Below, one piece after another: positions 46,247 through 54,677 of a stretch of DNA of 64,000 nt. The notes beneath the pieces are model-generated. The model was given only the letters and a program-made list of their open reading frames with translations, was not told where the DNA came from and ran no database searches. The stretch comes from Hyphomicrobiales bacterium (GTDB taxonomy: Bacteria; Pseudomonadota; Alphaproteobacteria; Rhizobiales; JAJFHR01), in assembly GCA_021775475.1 (NCBI GenBank), contig JAJFHS010000020.1, positions 1-64,000 on the forward strand, in the 5' to 3' direction. The position numbers and the translations under genes were made by a program. Each line of letters begins with the position of its first letter. Position 1 is the first letter of the stretch.

Positions 46247-47007
46247 ATGTCTGATCACTATTGGCTTACCGAACCCCAACTTGAGCGCATCAAGCCTTAC
46301 TTCCCGCAACCCCACGGAAGACCTCGTGTCGATGATAGGCGTGTAATAAGCGGAATCATCCACGTAATCCGAAACGGTCTGAGATGGCGAGACGCACCTG
46401 TTGATTATGGTCCTCACAAGACTTTGTATAACCGCTTTGTCCGTTGGTCACGAAAGGGCGTATTTGATCGTATCTTCAGCGGCTTGGCGGGTAGTGGAGA
46501 AGAACCAGACATCGTCATGATCGACGCCACCCACCTGAAAGCTCACCGGACTGCTTGCAGTCTGGCAAAAAAGGGGCTGTTCCGCGCCGTATTGGTCGAA
46601 CGAAAGGTGGCCTGAACTCCAAGCTTCATGCTCTGTGTGACGGCATTGGAAGGCCGCTGGTTCTGTGCCTGAGTGAAGGCCAACTCTCCGATCATATCGG
46701 GGCAAAGTTGATCTATCCAGCGATGCCGAATGCCAAAGTCCTGATCGGCGACAAAGGCTATGACAGCGACGAGTTCAGAGATGCGCTGAATGCCCGCAAG
46801 ATCAAAGCTTGCATCCCACCACGATCAAACCGGACAGCGCCAAGGAATTACTCCAAAAGCTTGTACAAGCAACGTCACAAAGTGGAAAATATGTTCGCAA
46901 AACTCAAAGACTGGCGGCGCATCGCAACCAGATACGACCGCTGTGCACATACATTCATGTCGGCAATCTGTATCACAGCAACCATCATCTTCTGGATCAA
47001 TCAATGA
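46247..47007 (+). CDS. IS5-family transposase made by -1 frameshifting (OrfA-OrfB)
   Basis: OrfA (46247-46615) starts after a perfect AGGAGG and reads MSDHYWLTEPQLERIKPYFP. OrfB (from 46555, frame -1) continues to 47007. The slippery heptamer A AAA AAG at 46567-46573 is in the right phase, giving a 253-residue fusion across SLAKK-GAVPRRIG. The DDE residues are present: Asp in MIDATHLKAHR, Asp in LIGDKGYDSDEF, Glu in HKVENMFAKLKDWRRIATRY. The complete length and intact ends suggest a functional transposase. Confidence 0.9.
46567..46573 (+). other. Programmed -1 frameshift site A AAA AAG
   Basis: In OrfA phase the codons are GCA AAA AAG, so the heptamer is X XXY YYZ with X=Y=A and Z=G, the most efficient bacterial slippery sequence. 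A -1 slip joins OrfA to OrfB exactly. OrfA alone would end at 46615. Confidence 0.8.
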
Positions 47008-47016
47008 GCCCTGACC
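46999..47016 (-). repeat. Right terminal inverted repeat of the IS5-family element
   Basis: Complement reads GGTCAGGGCTCATTGATT, matching the left end with three mismatches. Contains the transposase stop codon and is followed by the second CTAG (47017-47020). Confidence 0.75.
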
Positions 47017-47085
47017 CTAGGTTCACAACAAGCAATACTCTGCAAACCCGCCACTGGTTTTGCGCGACACGCATAGACTATTCAA

Positions 47086-47125
47086 AAAACCCCGCCCTGA
47101 TCACCATCAGGGCGGGGTTTTTATT
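47086..47125 (+). terminator. Strong intrinsic terminator downstream of the insertion
   Basis: A 12-bp GC-rich perfect stem (CCCCGCCCTGAT and complement, loop CACC) with flanking A-run and T-run, followed by TTTTTATTTTT. It is about 70 bases past the right CTAG. Before the insertion it would have lain about 150 bases after the start of the gap behind the pilus N-domain gene, so it was probably that gene's own terminator. The A/T runs on both sides could make it work both ways. Confidence 0.88.
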
Positions 47126-47179
47126 TTTAATTGCCTCAACTTCACTAAAACAGCTTTAATTTCGGCTGCGACAAGCGTA

Positions 47180-47189
47180 TGGTATACCA
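47180..47189. promoter_or_regulatory. TGGTATACCA palindrome upstream of the formate dehydrogenase genes
   Basis: A perfect 10-base palindrome of the form recognised by many GntR/FCD-type regulators. It lies 128 bases before the fds start codon in a 195-base leader that also contains TTGACA (47249). No regulator gene is adjacent. Confidence 0.35.
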
Positions 47190-47317
47190 AATACCACGAA
47201 ATTAAAAACCAGCTTAAAACTTGATAAATTCTTGCATAATTCCTTGGCTTGACAACTCTAGCTTTCACCTGCAGTTTCAATTTTTAATATGAATTCAAAT
47301 AAGGCGCAGATCAATCG

Positions 47318-49018
47318 ATGACCGCACATTCTTCTCATGAAGGTCGCAAAATCCATCCCGGTTCCGGGCGGCGTTCAGCACCACTTTTTCCCAAAGGTCG
47401 CCTGCTTGCGCCGAGTGCACTGGAACTGGTCCAAAGGATTTTAGGGACGCGACCGCGCCAGCGTGATCTGCTGATTGAGTATCTTCATCTCATTCAGGAC
47501 GATCAAGGCCATTTGTCCGCAGCCCTTCTGCAGGCGCTGGCCGAAGAGATGCGGTTGTCGATGGCCGAAGTCTATGAAGTTGCATCATTTTATGCCCATT
47601 TTGATATTGTGCTCGACGGCGAAGAAGCACCGCCTGAAATAACGGTTCGCGTTTGCGACAGTCTCAGTTGCGCGATGATGGGCGCACAAAACCTGCTGAC
47701 AGACATGGTTGCAACCTACGGTAGGGATGTGCGCGTGGTGCCGGCACCGTGCATGGGACGCTGCGATAATGCACCCGTGTGTGAAGTTGGCCACCGCCAT
47801 GTGGACACAGCAAGTGTGGAAAACGTACAAGCCATTATTGATGGCAAGGACTTTTCTGCCGTTATTCCCGATTACCAGAGTTTTGACGCCTATCGCAAAA
47901 GCGGTGGCTATCAGATTCTGGAAGAATGTATTGCTAACAAGCGCACCATTGATGACGTGATTGCCATCATGAGTGATGCCGGGTTGCGCGGGCTGGGCGG
48001 CGCTGGATTTCCCACCGGGCGCAAATGGACATTTGTGCGCGCTGAAGCCGGTCCGCGGCTGATGGCGGTTAATGCTGATGAGGGCGAGCCGGGTACTTTC
48101 AAAGACCGTCATTATCTTGAAAGCGAGCCGCACAAGTTTCTTGAAGGCATGTTGATTGCCGCCTGGGTGGTGGAGGCTGAAACGGTTTATATTTATCTGC
48201 GTGATGAATATCCCGCTGCACGTAAAATTCTTCTCGATGAAATTGCCAGGATCAAAACCACCGGGTTTTGTGATCACGTCAAAATCGATTTACGGCGCGG
48301 TGCCGGGGCTTATATCTGCGGTGAAGAATCGGCGATGATTGAATCAATTGAGGGCAAGCGCGGTCTGCCGCGCAACCGCCCGCCATACGTGGCCCAGGTT
48401 GGCATTTTCAACCAGCCAACACTTGTCAACAATGTGGAAACCCTGTTTTCGGTGCCTGAAATTTTGCAAAAAGGCGCCGAGTGGTTCTCCAGCCAGGGTA
48501 CCAATGGCGGTGTCGGTTTCAGAAGCTATTCGGTATCGGGCCGGGTTAAAAATCCCGGTGTCAAACTTGCGCCTGCCGGTGTCACTATTCAGGATCTGAT
48601 TGATGAATTTTGTGGCGGCATGGCCGACGGCCACACGTTCAAGGCCTATCTGCCTGGAGGAGCCTCAGGTGGCATATTGCCAGCATCCATGAACAACGCG
48701 CCGCTGGACTTTGGTCAGCTGGAAAAGCTTGGCTCATTTGTGGGCTCACACGCAGTGGTGGTCCTGTCTGATCACGACAATATGAAAGATGTTGCGCTTA
48801 ATCTGATGCGCTTTTTTGAAGATGAAAGCTGCGGCCAGTGCACCCCGTGCCGCAACGGTACGGAAAAGGCCGTCAAAATGATGGCACGAGAGACCTGGGA
48901 CAAAGAGGCGCTGGCTGATCTGGCACAAGTAATGCTTGATGCCTCAATTTGCGGTCTGGGACAGGCTGCGCCCAACCCGCTCAACAGCGTACTCAAGTAT
49001 TTTGCCGAGGACTTGTAA
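47318..49018 (+). CDS. fdsB: NAD-dependent formate dehydrogenase, fused gamma-beta subunit (FdsG-FdsB)
   Basis: A 566-residue fusion of a NuoE-like and a NuoF-like domain. It takes electrons from the molybdenum subunit and passes them through iron-sulfur clusters and FMN to NAD+. The N-terminal domain has the four 2Fe-2S ligands C113, C118, C145 and C149. The NuoF part has the NAD/FMN motifs GLRGLGGAGFPTGRKW and NADEGEPGTFKDR, and a 4Fe-4S set C505, C508, C511 and C545 (SCGQCTPC, SICGLG). In classical fds operons these are two genes. Its stop overlaps the fdsA start by one base. Confidence 0.93.
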   Translation: MTAHSSHEGRKIHPGSGRRSAPLFPKGRLLAPSALELVQRILGTRPRQRDLLIEYLHLIQDDQGHLSAALLQALAEEMRLSMAEVYEVASFYAHFDIVLDGEEAPPEITVRVCDSLSCAMMGAQNLLTDMVATYGRDVRVVPAPCMGRCDNAPVCEVGHRHVDTASVENVQAIIDGKDFSAVIPDYQSFDAYRKSGGYQILEECIANKRTIDDVIAIMSDAGLRGLGGAGFPTGRKWTFVRAEAGPRLMAVNADEGEPGTFKDRHYLESEPHKFLEGMLIAAWVVEAETVYIYLRDEYPAARKILLDEIARIKTTGFCDHVKIDLRRGAGAYICGEESAMIESIEGKRGLPRNRPPYVAQVGIFNQPTLVNNVETLFSVPEILQKGAEWFSSQGTNGGVGFRSYSVSGRVKNPGVKLAPAGVTIQDLIDEFCGGMADGHTFKAYLPGGASGGILPASMNNAPLDFGQLEKLGSFVGSHAVVVLSDHDNMKDVALNLMRFFEDESCGQCTPCRNGTEKAVKMMARETWDKEALADLAQVMLDASICGLGQAAPNPLNSVLKYFAEDL

Positions 49019-51792
49019 TGGCTAAAGAAATTTCCTTCGAACTCGATGGGCAAACTGTCACAGCAAACCCAGGTGAAACCATCTGGCAGGTGGCAAAACG
49101 CTGCGGCACCTCGATCCCGCACCTGTGCCACAGTGACAAGCCGGGCTATCGTTCCGACGGCAATTGCCGTGCGTGCATGGTGGAGATTGACGGCGAACGG
49201 GTGCTGGCGGCATCGTGCATCAGAACGCCTTCTCAAGACATGAAGGTTACCACTGAATCCGAGCGCGCAAAAAAGGCGCGCAAAATGGTGTTTGAACTGT
49301 TGGTTACTGACCAGCCGGCGCGCGAGACATCGCACGACCCCCAATCACAATTCTGGGCCTGGGCCGATGCCATGGGAGTGGATGCCAGCCGCTATCCTGC
49401 CCGTGAAGCTCCTGAGGCAGACACGTCACATACCGCCATTTCGGTTAATCTCGATGCCTGCATCCAGTGTAACCTGTGCGTGCGTGCGTGCCGCGAAGTG
49501 CAGGTCAATGACGTTATCGGCATGGCCTATCGTGGCTCTGGCGCCAAGGTTATCTTTGATTTTGATCAGGGCATGGGCAGCAGCACCTGTGTTGCCTGTG
49601 GTGAATGCGTTCAGGTATGCCCCACCGGTGCCTTGATGGAATCAAACCTGCTTGATGCCGATGGCATGCGCACAGAATATCCCGATCGCACCGTTGACAC
49701 GCTATGTCCTTATTGCGGTGTTGGTTGTCAGACCACTGTTCATGTGAAAGACGACAAGATCCTCTATATCGATGGCCGCGATGGTGAAGCCAACCAGAAC
49801 CGCCTGTGCGTCAAGGGCCGCTTTGGCTTTGATTATATCAATCACCCGCACCGCCTGACCAAGCCCTTGATCAGGCGCGATGACGCACCCAAATCAGTGA
49901 ATTGCCAGGTTGACCCCGCCAATCCCTTTACTCATTTTCGCGAAGCCACCTGGGGAGAGGCCTTGCAACGCGCCGCTGCCGGTTTCAACGCCGTGCTGAC
50001 AGAAAGCGGGCCACAGGCACTGGCCGGGTTTGGCTCGGCTAAAGGCTCCAACGAAGAAGCTTACCTGTTTCAAAAGCTGGTACGCACCGGCTTTCACACC
50101 AACAATGTCGATCATTGCACCCGCCTGTGCCATGCATCCTCCGTTGCTGCCCTCATCGAAGGCATTGGCTCGGGCGCTGTAACCGCGCCGTTCACGGCTG
50201 CCAAAGATTCTGAGTGCATCATTGTTATTGGTGCGCGCCCGGCCGAGAACCATCCCGTGGCTGGAACATTCCTAAAGAATGCCGCCAAGCGAGGTGTGGA
50301 CCTGATCATCATGGATCCGCGCGGTCAAAATCAGGGTCTGGGCCGCCATGCCAGCCACACTATCCAGTTCAAACCCGGTACCGATGTTTCTTTAATCAAT
50401 GCGATGATTTACACGATTATCGAAGAAGAAATGGTCGATACCCAGTATGTGCAGGCGCAGACCGAGGGTTATGCCGAACTGAGACTGAAAATCGAGAACT
50501 TTGCACCGGAAAAAATGGCCGCGATTTGCGGCATTGAAGCTGAAAAAATCCGCGAGATCGCTCGCGTCTATGCCAAATCAAGCGCTTCCATCATCTTCTG
50601 GGGCATGGGCGTATCCCAGCACATTCACGGCACTGATAATGCCCGCGCCCTGATAGCGCTGGCCATGATCACCGGACAGGTTGGACGCCCCGGCACCGGT
50701 TTGCACCCCTTGCGCGGTCAAAACAATGTGCAGGGTGCATCAGACGCCGGACTTATTCCGATGCTTTATCCTGATTATCGCCCGGTTGATGACCCCAAAG
50801 TGCGCGCTGAATATGAAAAATTCTGGAACATGGACCTTGATCCCACGCGCGGGCTCACCGTGGTTGAGATCATTGATGCCATTCATGCCCAGCAGATAAG
50901 ATCGATGTATATTCAGGGCGAAAACCCGGCAATGTCGGACCCGGACCAGACCCATGCGCGGTCCGCTCTGGCCAAACTTGAACATCTGGTGGTGCAGGAT
51001 ATTTTCCTCACCGAAACCGCCTGGCATGCCGACGTGGTGTTACCTGCGTCAGCGCACGCGGAAAAACTGGGTACGTTTTCCAATACCAACCGCCAGGTAC
51101 AGATGTCACGACCCGCTGTACCGCTGCCCGGTGAGGCGCGCCAGGACTGGGAATTGATTATGGACCTTGCCAATCGTCTTGGCTGTGGCTGGACCTATAA
51201 ACATGTATCCGAAGTTTTTGCCGAAATGGCGCAGATAATGCCATCGCTCAACAACATCACCTGGGAGCGGCTGGAGCGTCAAGGCTCGGTAACTTACCCC
51301 TGCGACGGGCCGGATCAGCCCGGCAATGAAATCGTCTTTGGTGATGGCTTCCCAACCAAGACGGGACGCGCCAAACTTGTGCCCACCAACATTGTGCCGC
51401 CTGATGAATTGCCCGATGCCGACTTCCCCATGGTGTTGACCACGGGTCGCATGCTGGAACACTGGCACACAGGCTCAATGTCACGCCGCGCCACAACGCT
51501 CGACACACTTGAGCCCGAAGCAGTGGTCTGCCTCAATCGCCGGGACCTGGTAAAACTCAACCTGTTCGCCGGTGATGAAGTCAAAGTCGAAACCCGGCGC
51601 GGCACCGTGCGCCTCAAAGCCCGTCAGGACCGCGATGTACCTGAAGGCATGGTCTTTATCCCCTTCTGCTTCGCCGAAGCAGCCGCCAACATCCTCACCA
51701 ACCCGCAACTTGACCCCTATGGCAAAATCCCGGAGTTCAAGTTCTGTGCGGCGCGGATTTCTCCGGCAGTGGAGGCGGAGGCGGCTGAGTAA
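49018..51792 (+). CDS. fdsA: NAD-dependent formate dehydrogenase, molybdenum alpha subunit
   Basis: Oxidises formate to CO2 at a bis-molybdopterin site, 924 residues. The N-terminal 2Fe-2S ligands are C37, C50, C53 and C67. Two 4Fe-4S motifs follow (CIQCNLCVRACREVQ; CVACGECVQVCPTGAL), then the 4Fe-4S of the molybdenum domain (CPYCGVGCQTTVH). The metal ligand is Cys, not selenocysteine, in DHCTRLCHASSV. No His-Cys3 cluster motif is seen after residue 67. The C-terminal domain has RMLEHWHTGSMSRR. The chaperone genes fdsC/fdhD and fdsD are not next to it, so they must be elsewhere if used. Confidence 0.94.
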   Translation: MAKEISFELDGQTVTANPGETIWQVAKRCGTSIPHLCHSDKPGYRSDGNCRACMVEIDGERVLAASCIRTPSQDMKVTTESERAKKARKMVFELLVTDQPARETSHDPQSQFWAWADAMGVDASRYPAREAPEADTSHTAISVNLDACIQCNLCVRACREVQVNDVIGMAYRGSGAKVIFDFDQGMGSSTCVACGECVQVCPTGALMESNLLDADGMRTEYPDRTVDTLCPYCGVGCQTTVHVKDDKILYIDGRDGEANQNRLCVKGRFGFDYINHPHRLTKPLIRRDDAPKSVNCQVDPANPFTHFREATWGEALQRAAAGFNAVLTESGPQALAGFGSAKGSNEEAYLFQKLVRTGFHTNNVDHCTRLCHASSVAALIEGIGSGAVTAPFTAAKDSECIIVIGARPAENHPVAGTFLKNAAKRGVDLIIMDPRGQNQGLGRHASHTIQFKPGTDVSLINAMIYTIIEEEMVDTQYVQAQTEGYAELRLKIENFAPEKMAAICGIEAEKIREIARVYAKSSASIIFWGMGVSQHIHGTDNARALIALAMITGQVGRPGTGLHPLRGQNNVQGASDAGLIPMLYPDYRPVDDPKVRAEYEKFWNMDLDPTRGLTVVEIIDAIHAQQIRSMYIQGENPAMSDPDQTHARSALAKLEHLVVQDIFLTETAWHADVVLPASAHAEKLGTFSNTNRQVQMSRPAVPLPGEARQDWELIMDLANRLGCGWTYKHVSEVFAEMAQIMPSLNNITWERLERQGSVTYPCDGPDQPGNEIVFGDGFPTKTGRAKLVPTNIVPPDELPDADFPMVLTTGRMLEHWHTGSMSRRATTLDTLEPEAVVCLNRRDLVKLNLFAGDEVKVETRRGTVRLKARQDRDVPEGMVFIPFCFAEAAANILTNPQLDPYGKIPEFKFCAARISPAVEAEAAE

Positions 51793-51945
51793 AGTGAAAT
51801 TTCGGGGTATCATTCATATTGAACCGAGATCGATATCTCGACATATATCCATGCGCAGCAGTACAATCTCCAAGCGTCAATCCCGCTTTATTGACAGTGA
51901 TCAGACAGCTTCGATGGAGAAGAAAAAGCAGGGGGGGTGTTTTTA

Positions 51946-53757
51946 ATGTCTGTTGGCTCAAACCCGCCAAAATCCGTTGCTGAGTTTATTACCGCTGAAA
52001 GCTCTAAAAACCTGTTGCGTTTTATCATCTGCGACAATGTTGATGACGGCAAATCAACCCTGATTGACCGCCTGTTTTTTGATGCGGAAATTGATTTTTC
52101 GCTGTTGCCGGTCGCGCTGAATACGGAGCGTGATCAAGGCATTACCTTAGATGCCACCTATCGATATTTTTCCACTGACACACGTAAATTCATTGTTGCC
52201 GACACGCCGGATCACCAACAATATACCCGCACTATGGTACCGGCTGCATCAACCGCTGATCTCGCCATTTTGCTGGTGGATGGGCGCACAGGTATTCTCA
52301 ACCAAACCAGGCGTCATGCCTACCTTCTGTCTGTGATGGCAATCAAACATATTGTTCTGGTGATTGAGAAAATCGACCTTACGGATTATTCAGCTGAGGT
52401 GTTTGAGGCGATTGACCGCGATTTCAAAAGTTTTGCCGAACCTCTCGGTTTCACCACCATAAAATCCATACCAACATCGGCTCTCAAGGGCGACAAACTT
52501 ATCGAAACAAGCGATAAGATGGAGTGGTACAAAGGCCCTGCCCTGCTGCCCTATCTCGAGAAGGTTGAAATTGCCTCGGATGGTTTCAACTCATTTCGAT
52601 TCCCGGTGCAGTCGGTCAAACGGGTTGGTTCCGAAATTCCCGGTTTTTCGGGAACCATTCGCGGCGGATCGGTTTGCCTCGGTGATGAGGTCATGGTCAC
52701 CTCGTCTTTGAAAAAAAGCCGGGTGGCGGACATTGTCACTATCGATGGCAACCTGACACGCGCCAACACCGGCGATGCTGTCACACTGGTTTTGGAAAAT
52801 GAAATTGACATCAGTCGCGGTGATATGCTGGCGAGCCCGGGAGACCTGCCACACAGCAGTGACCAGTTTCAGGCTAGGCTTATCTGGATGCATGATGAGG
52901 CTTTGTTGATCGGGCGGTCGTATCAACTCAAAATCGGAACCCAGATCTCAAATGTTCAGATCACAGATATCAGGCACGTCATAAATGTAAATTCTCTGGA
53001 ACATCTGGCCGCGCGTGTGGTCGAAACAAATGAGATTGCGACTTGTAATTTCTCCACCTCAAAACCGGTTTTCTTTGACGCTTACAACGACAACCGGGCG
53101 ACGGGTTCCTTCATCCTGATTGATCGATTGACCAAGGCAACCGTTGGTGCCGGGATGATTGATTTCAGCCTGCGCCGGGCCGATAATCTGTCGTGGCAAT
53201 CGTTTGACACCGATGCCAGCGCGCGCGCAAGCATGAAGGGGCAGGTTCCAAAAATTCTTTGGTTCGTCGGACTTTCAGCTTCAGGCAAATCGACCATTGT
53301 CGATATCATTGACCGCAAACTTATCGCCAGAGGTGTGCATACGTATATTCTTGATGGCGATAATGTGCGCCACGGCCTCAACCGGGATTTGGGGTTTACC
53401 GATGCTGACCGGGTCGAGAATATTCGCCGCGTCGCTGAAGTTGCCCGATTGATGGCAGATGCCGGGCTGGTGGTTCTCGCTTCCTTCATTTCGCCATTTA
53501 TACGCGAGCGTAAACTGGCGCGTGAAATCGCCGGGGATCTTGATTTTCACGAGGTCTTTGTCGACACGCCTCTGGAGATATGTGAAGCGCGTGATCCCAA
53601 GGGTCTTTATGCCAAGGCTCGCAGCGGTGATCTGGCCAATTTCACCGGCATAAGCTCACCGTTTGAAGCACCCGATGACCCGGACTTGTGCCTTCCCGGC
53701 GCTGACAAATCAGCGGAAGAACTCGCCGATATGGTCATCGAAAAATTCAAATTGTGA
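51946..53757 (+). CDS. cysNC: CysN-CysC fusion with degenerate GTPase motifs and intact APS kinase domain
   Basis: A 603-residue fusion of a CysN-like GTPase (residues 1-430) and APS kinase (436-603). CysN normally drives ATP sulfurylase CysD by GTP hydrolysis. Here the P-loop reads DNVDDGKS (first Gly to Asp, D30), the DTPGH motif reads DTPDH (D89) and NKxD reads EKID (E141). Switch I (NTERDQGITLDATYRYF) is recognisable. The kinase has GLSASGKS (442-449), DGDNVRHGLNRDLGF and FISPF with the phospho-Ser (about 516). The ATG at 51946 follows a run of seven G. No cysD is adjacent. It may be an APS kinase with a non-hydrolysing regulatory domain. Confidence 0.88.
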   Translation: MSVGSNPPKSVAEFITAESSKNLLRFIICDNVDDGKSTLIDRLFFDAEIDFSLLPVALNTERDQGITLDATYRYFSTDTRKFIVADTPDHQQYTRTMVPAASTADLAILLVDGRTGILNQTRRHAYLLSVMAIKHIVLVIEKIDLTDYSAEVFEAIDRDFKSFAEPLGFTTIKSIPTSALKGDKLIETSDKMEWYKGPALLPYLEKVEIASDGFNSFRFPVQSVKRVGSEIPGFSGTIRGGSVCLGDEVMVTSSLKKSRVADIVTIDGNLTRANTGDAVTLVLENEIDISRGDMLASPGDLPHSSDQFQARLIWMHDEALLIGRSYQLKIGTQISNVQITDIRHVINVNSLEHLAARVVETNEIATCNFSTSKPVFFDAYNDNRATGSFILIDRLTKATVGAGMIDFSLRRADNLSWQSFDTDASARASMKGQVPKILWFVGLSASGKSTIVDIIDRKLIARGVHTYILDGDNVRHGLNRDLGFTDADRVENIRRVAEVARLMADAGLVVLASFISPFIRERKLAREIAGDLDFHEVFVDTPLEICEARDPKGLYAKARSGDLANFTGISSPFEAPDDPDLCLPGADKSAEELADMVIEKFKL

Positions 53758-53758
53758 T

Positions 53759-54547
53759 TTAACGCCCTTTGAACTGCGGTGGCCGTTTTTCAAGGAAGGC
53801 GGTTCTGCCTTCTATGTAATCCTCGGATGCAAAGGCTTCATCGACCAGTTGCTGGCACTTTTCAAGCTCGCGATCACTTTCGTCCAGTCCAATTGTTGAA
53901 ATAATGAATTTCATCGATTTAACTGTAAGCGGGGCATTGGCGGCAATTGTTGCAGCATAATCGGCGACAAATTCTTCAAGCTCTTCTGCCATTATTACTT
54001 TTTGCACGATGCCGGTTTTGATCGCTTCGCCACTATCGAGAATACGACCGGTGAAAGTTATATCGCAGGCAACACCTGAGCCAACGGCGGCGACCAGACG
54101 TTTGAGACCATAATAGGGATATCCCAGCCCGAGCTTGGCGGCGGGCAGCCCAAATTTCGAGTTTTCGGAACAAAAGCGCAAGTCGCAACATAGGGCCAAA
54201 GCTATGCCACCACCGATACAATAACCATTGATCATGGCAATCGTCGGTTTTGGAACAGCGGCAATAAAATCGTAGACCTGTTTTACGCGGGCATTGTAGT
54301 GAAGGACGGCTTCGCGACTGCCGCGTTCTTTATCGAACTTGGATATATCCGCACCCGACACAAAAGCTTTGCCACCAGCGCCGGTAATGACAATGACGCG
54401 AATGTCATCATCATCAACAAACTGCTGAAGAACCGCTTCCACACCATCCCACATTTCCAGCGAAACCGCGTTGTGACGTTCAGGATTATTGAACGTCAAA
54501 TAACCGATAGCATCGGCCTTCCTCGAAATAATTTTCTCCATAGTCAT
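53759..54547 (-). CDS. Enoyl-CoA hydratase/isomerase (crotonase) family protein
   Basis: A 262-residue crotonase-fold protein. The oxyanion-hole regions are GGKAFVSGADISKFD and MINGYCIGGGIALALCCDLR. At the position of the first catalytic Glu of true hydratases the sequence is FGLPAAKLGLGYPYYGLKRL, so that Glu is absent; the second (SGEAIKTGIVQ) is present. It may therefore act on another acyl-CoA reaction. The ATG at 54547 has AGGAG at the right spacing. Its stop is one base from the stop of the converging cysNC. Confidence 0.88.
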   Translation of the reverse strand: MTMEKIISRKADAIGYLTFNNPERHNAVSLEMWDGVEAVLQQFVDDDDIRVIVITGAGGKAFVSGADISKFDKERGSREAVLHYNARVKQVYDFIAAVPKPTIAMINGYCIGGGIALALCCDLRFCSENSKFGLPAAKLGLGYPYYGLKRLVAAVGSGVACDITFTGRILDSGEAIKTGIVQKVIMAEELEEFVADYAATIAANAPLTVKSMKFIISTIGLDESDRELEKCQQLVDEAFASEDYIEGRTAFLEKRPPQFKGR

Positions 54548-54577
54548 TTTGTCTCCTGTCAATAATTCCCCACCTTT

Positions 54578-54655
54578 GTCATCTCCGCGAAGGCGGAGAT
54601 CTTCTGTCGGCGTTTGCCGTGTCGTGAGAAGATTCCCGCCTGCGCGGGAATGACG
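54578..54655. repeat. Compound CGTCAT palindrome upstream of the crotonase gene
   Basis: A 78-base element nearly identical in plan and much of its sequence to 18094-18172: left TCTCCGCGAAGGCGGAGA hairpin, right TTCCCGCCTGCGCGGGAA hairpin, outer ends GTCAT/ATGAC. It lies between two tandem minus-strand genes. Confidence 0.85.
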
Positions 54656-54677
54656 ATGGTGGCGTGTTTAACTTCCC

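Larger units (their letters stand above)
44942..47016 (+). mobile_element. 2,075-bp IS5-family element carrying two passenger genes
   Basis: The left end (44942) reads GGTCAGGACCCATTAATT and the complement of the right end (47016) reads GGTCAGGGCTCATTGATT: 15 of 18 identical. Both ends are flanked by CTAG (44938-44941 and 47017-47020), which fits the YTAR target duplication of IS5-group elements. The right end lies nine bases after the transposase stop, as usual for IS5. The left end, however, is 1,305 bases before the transposase ATG. Between them are a DUF1185 gene and a SnoaL-like gene. No better left repeat exists nearer the transposase. The alternative is two separate events leaving matching ends. 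Confidence 0.75.

Noticed and set aside
51930-51945. Run of seven G before cysNC as a phase-variation tract
   Set aside because: It lies before the start codon and overlaps the ribosome site; it is too short to claim slippage-based switching.
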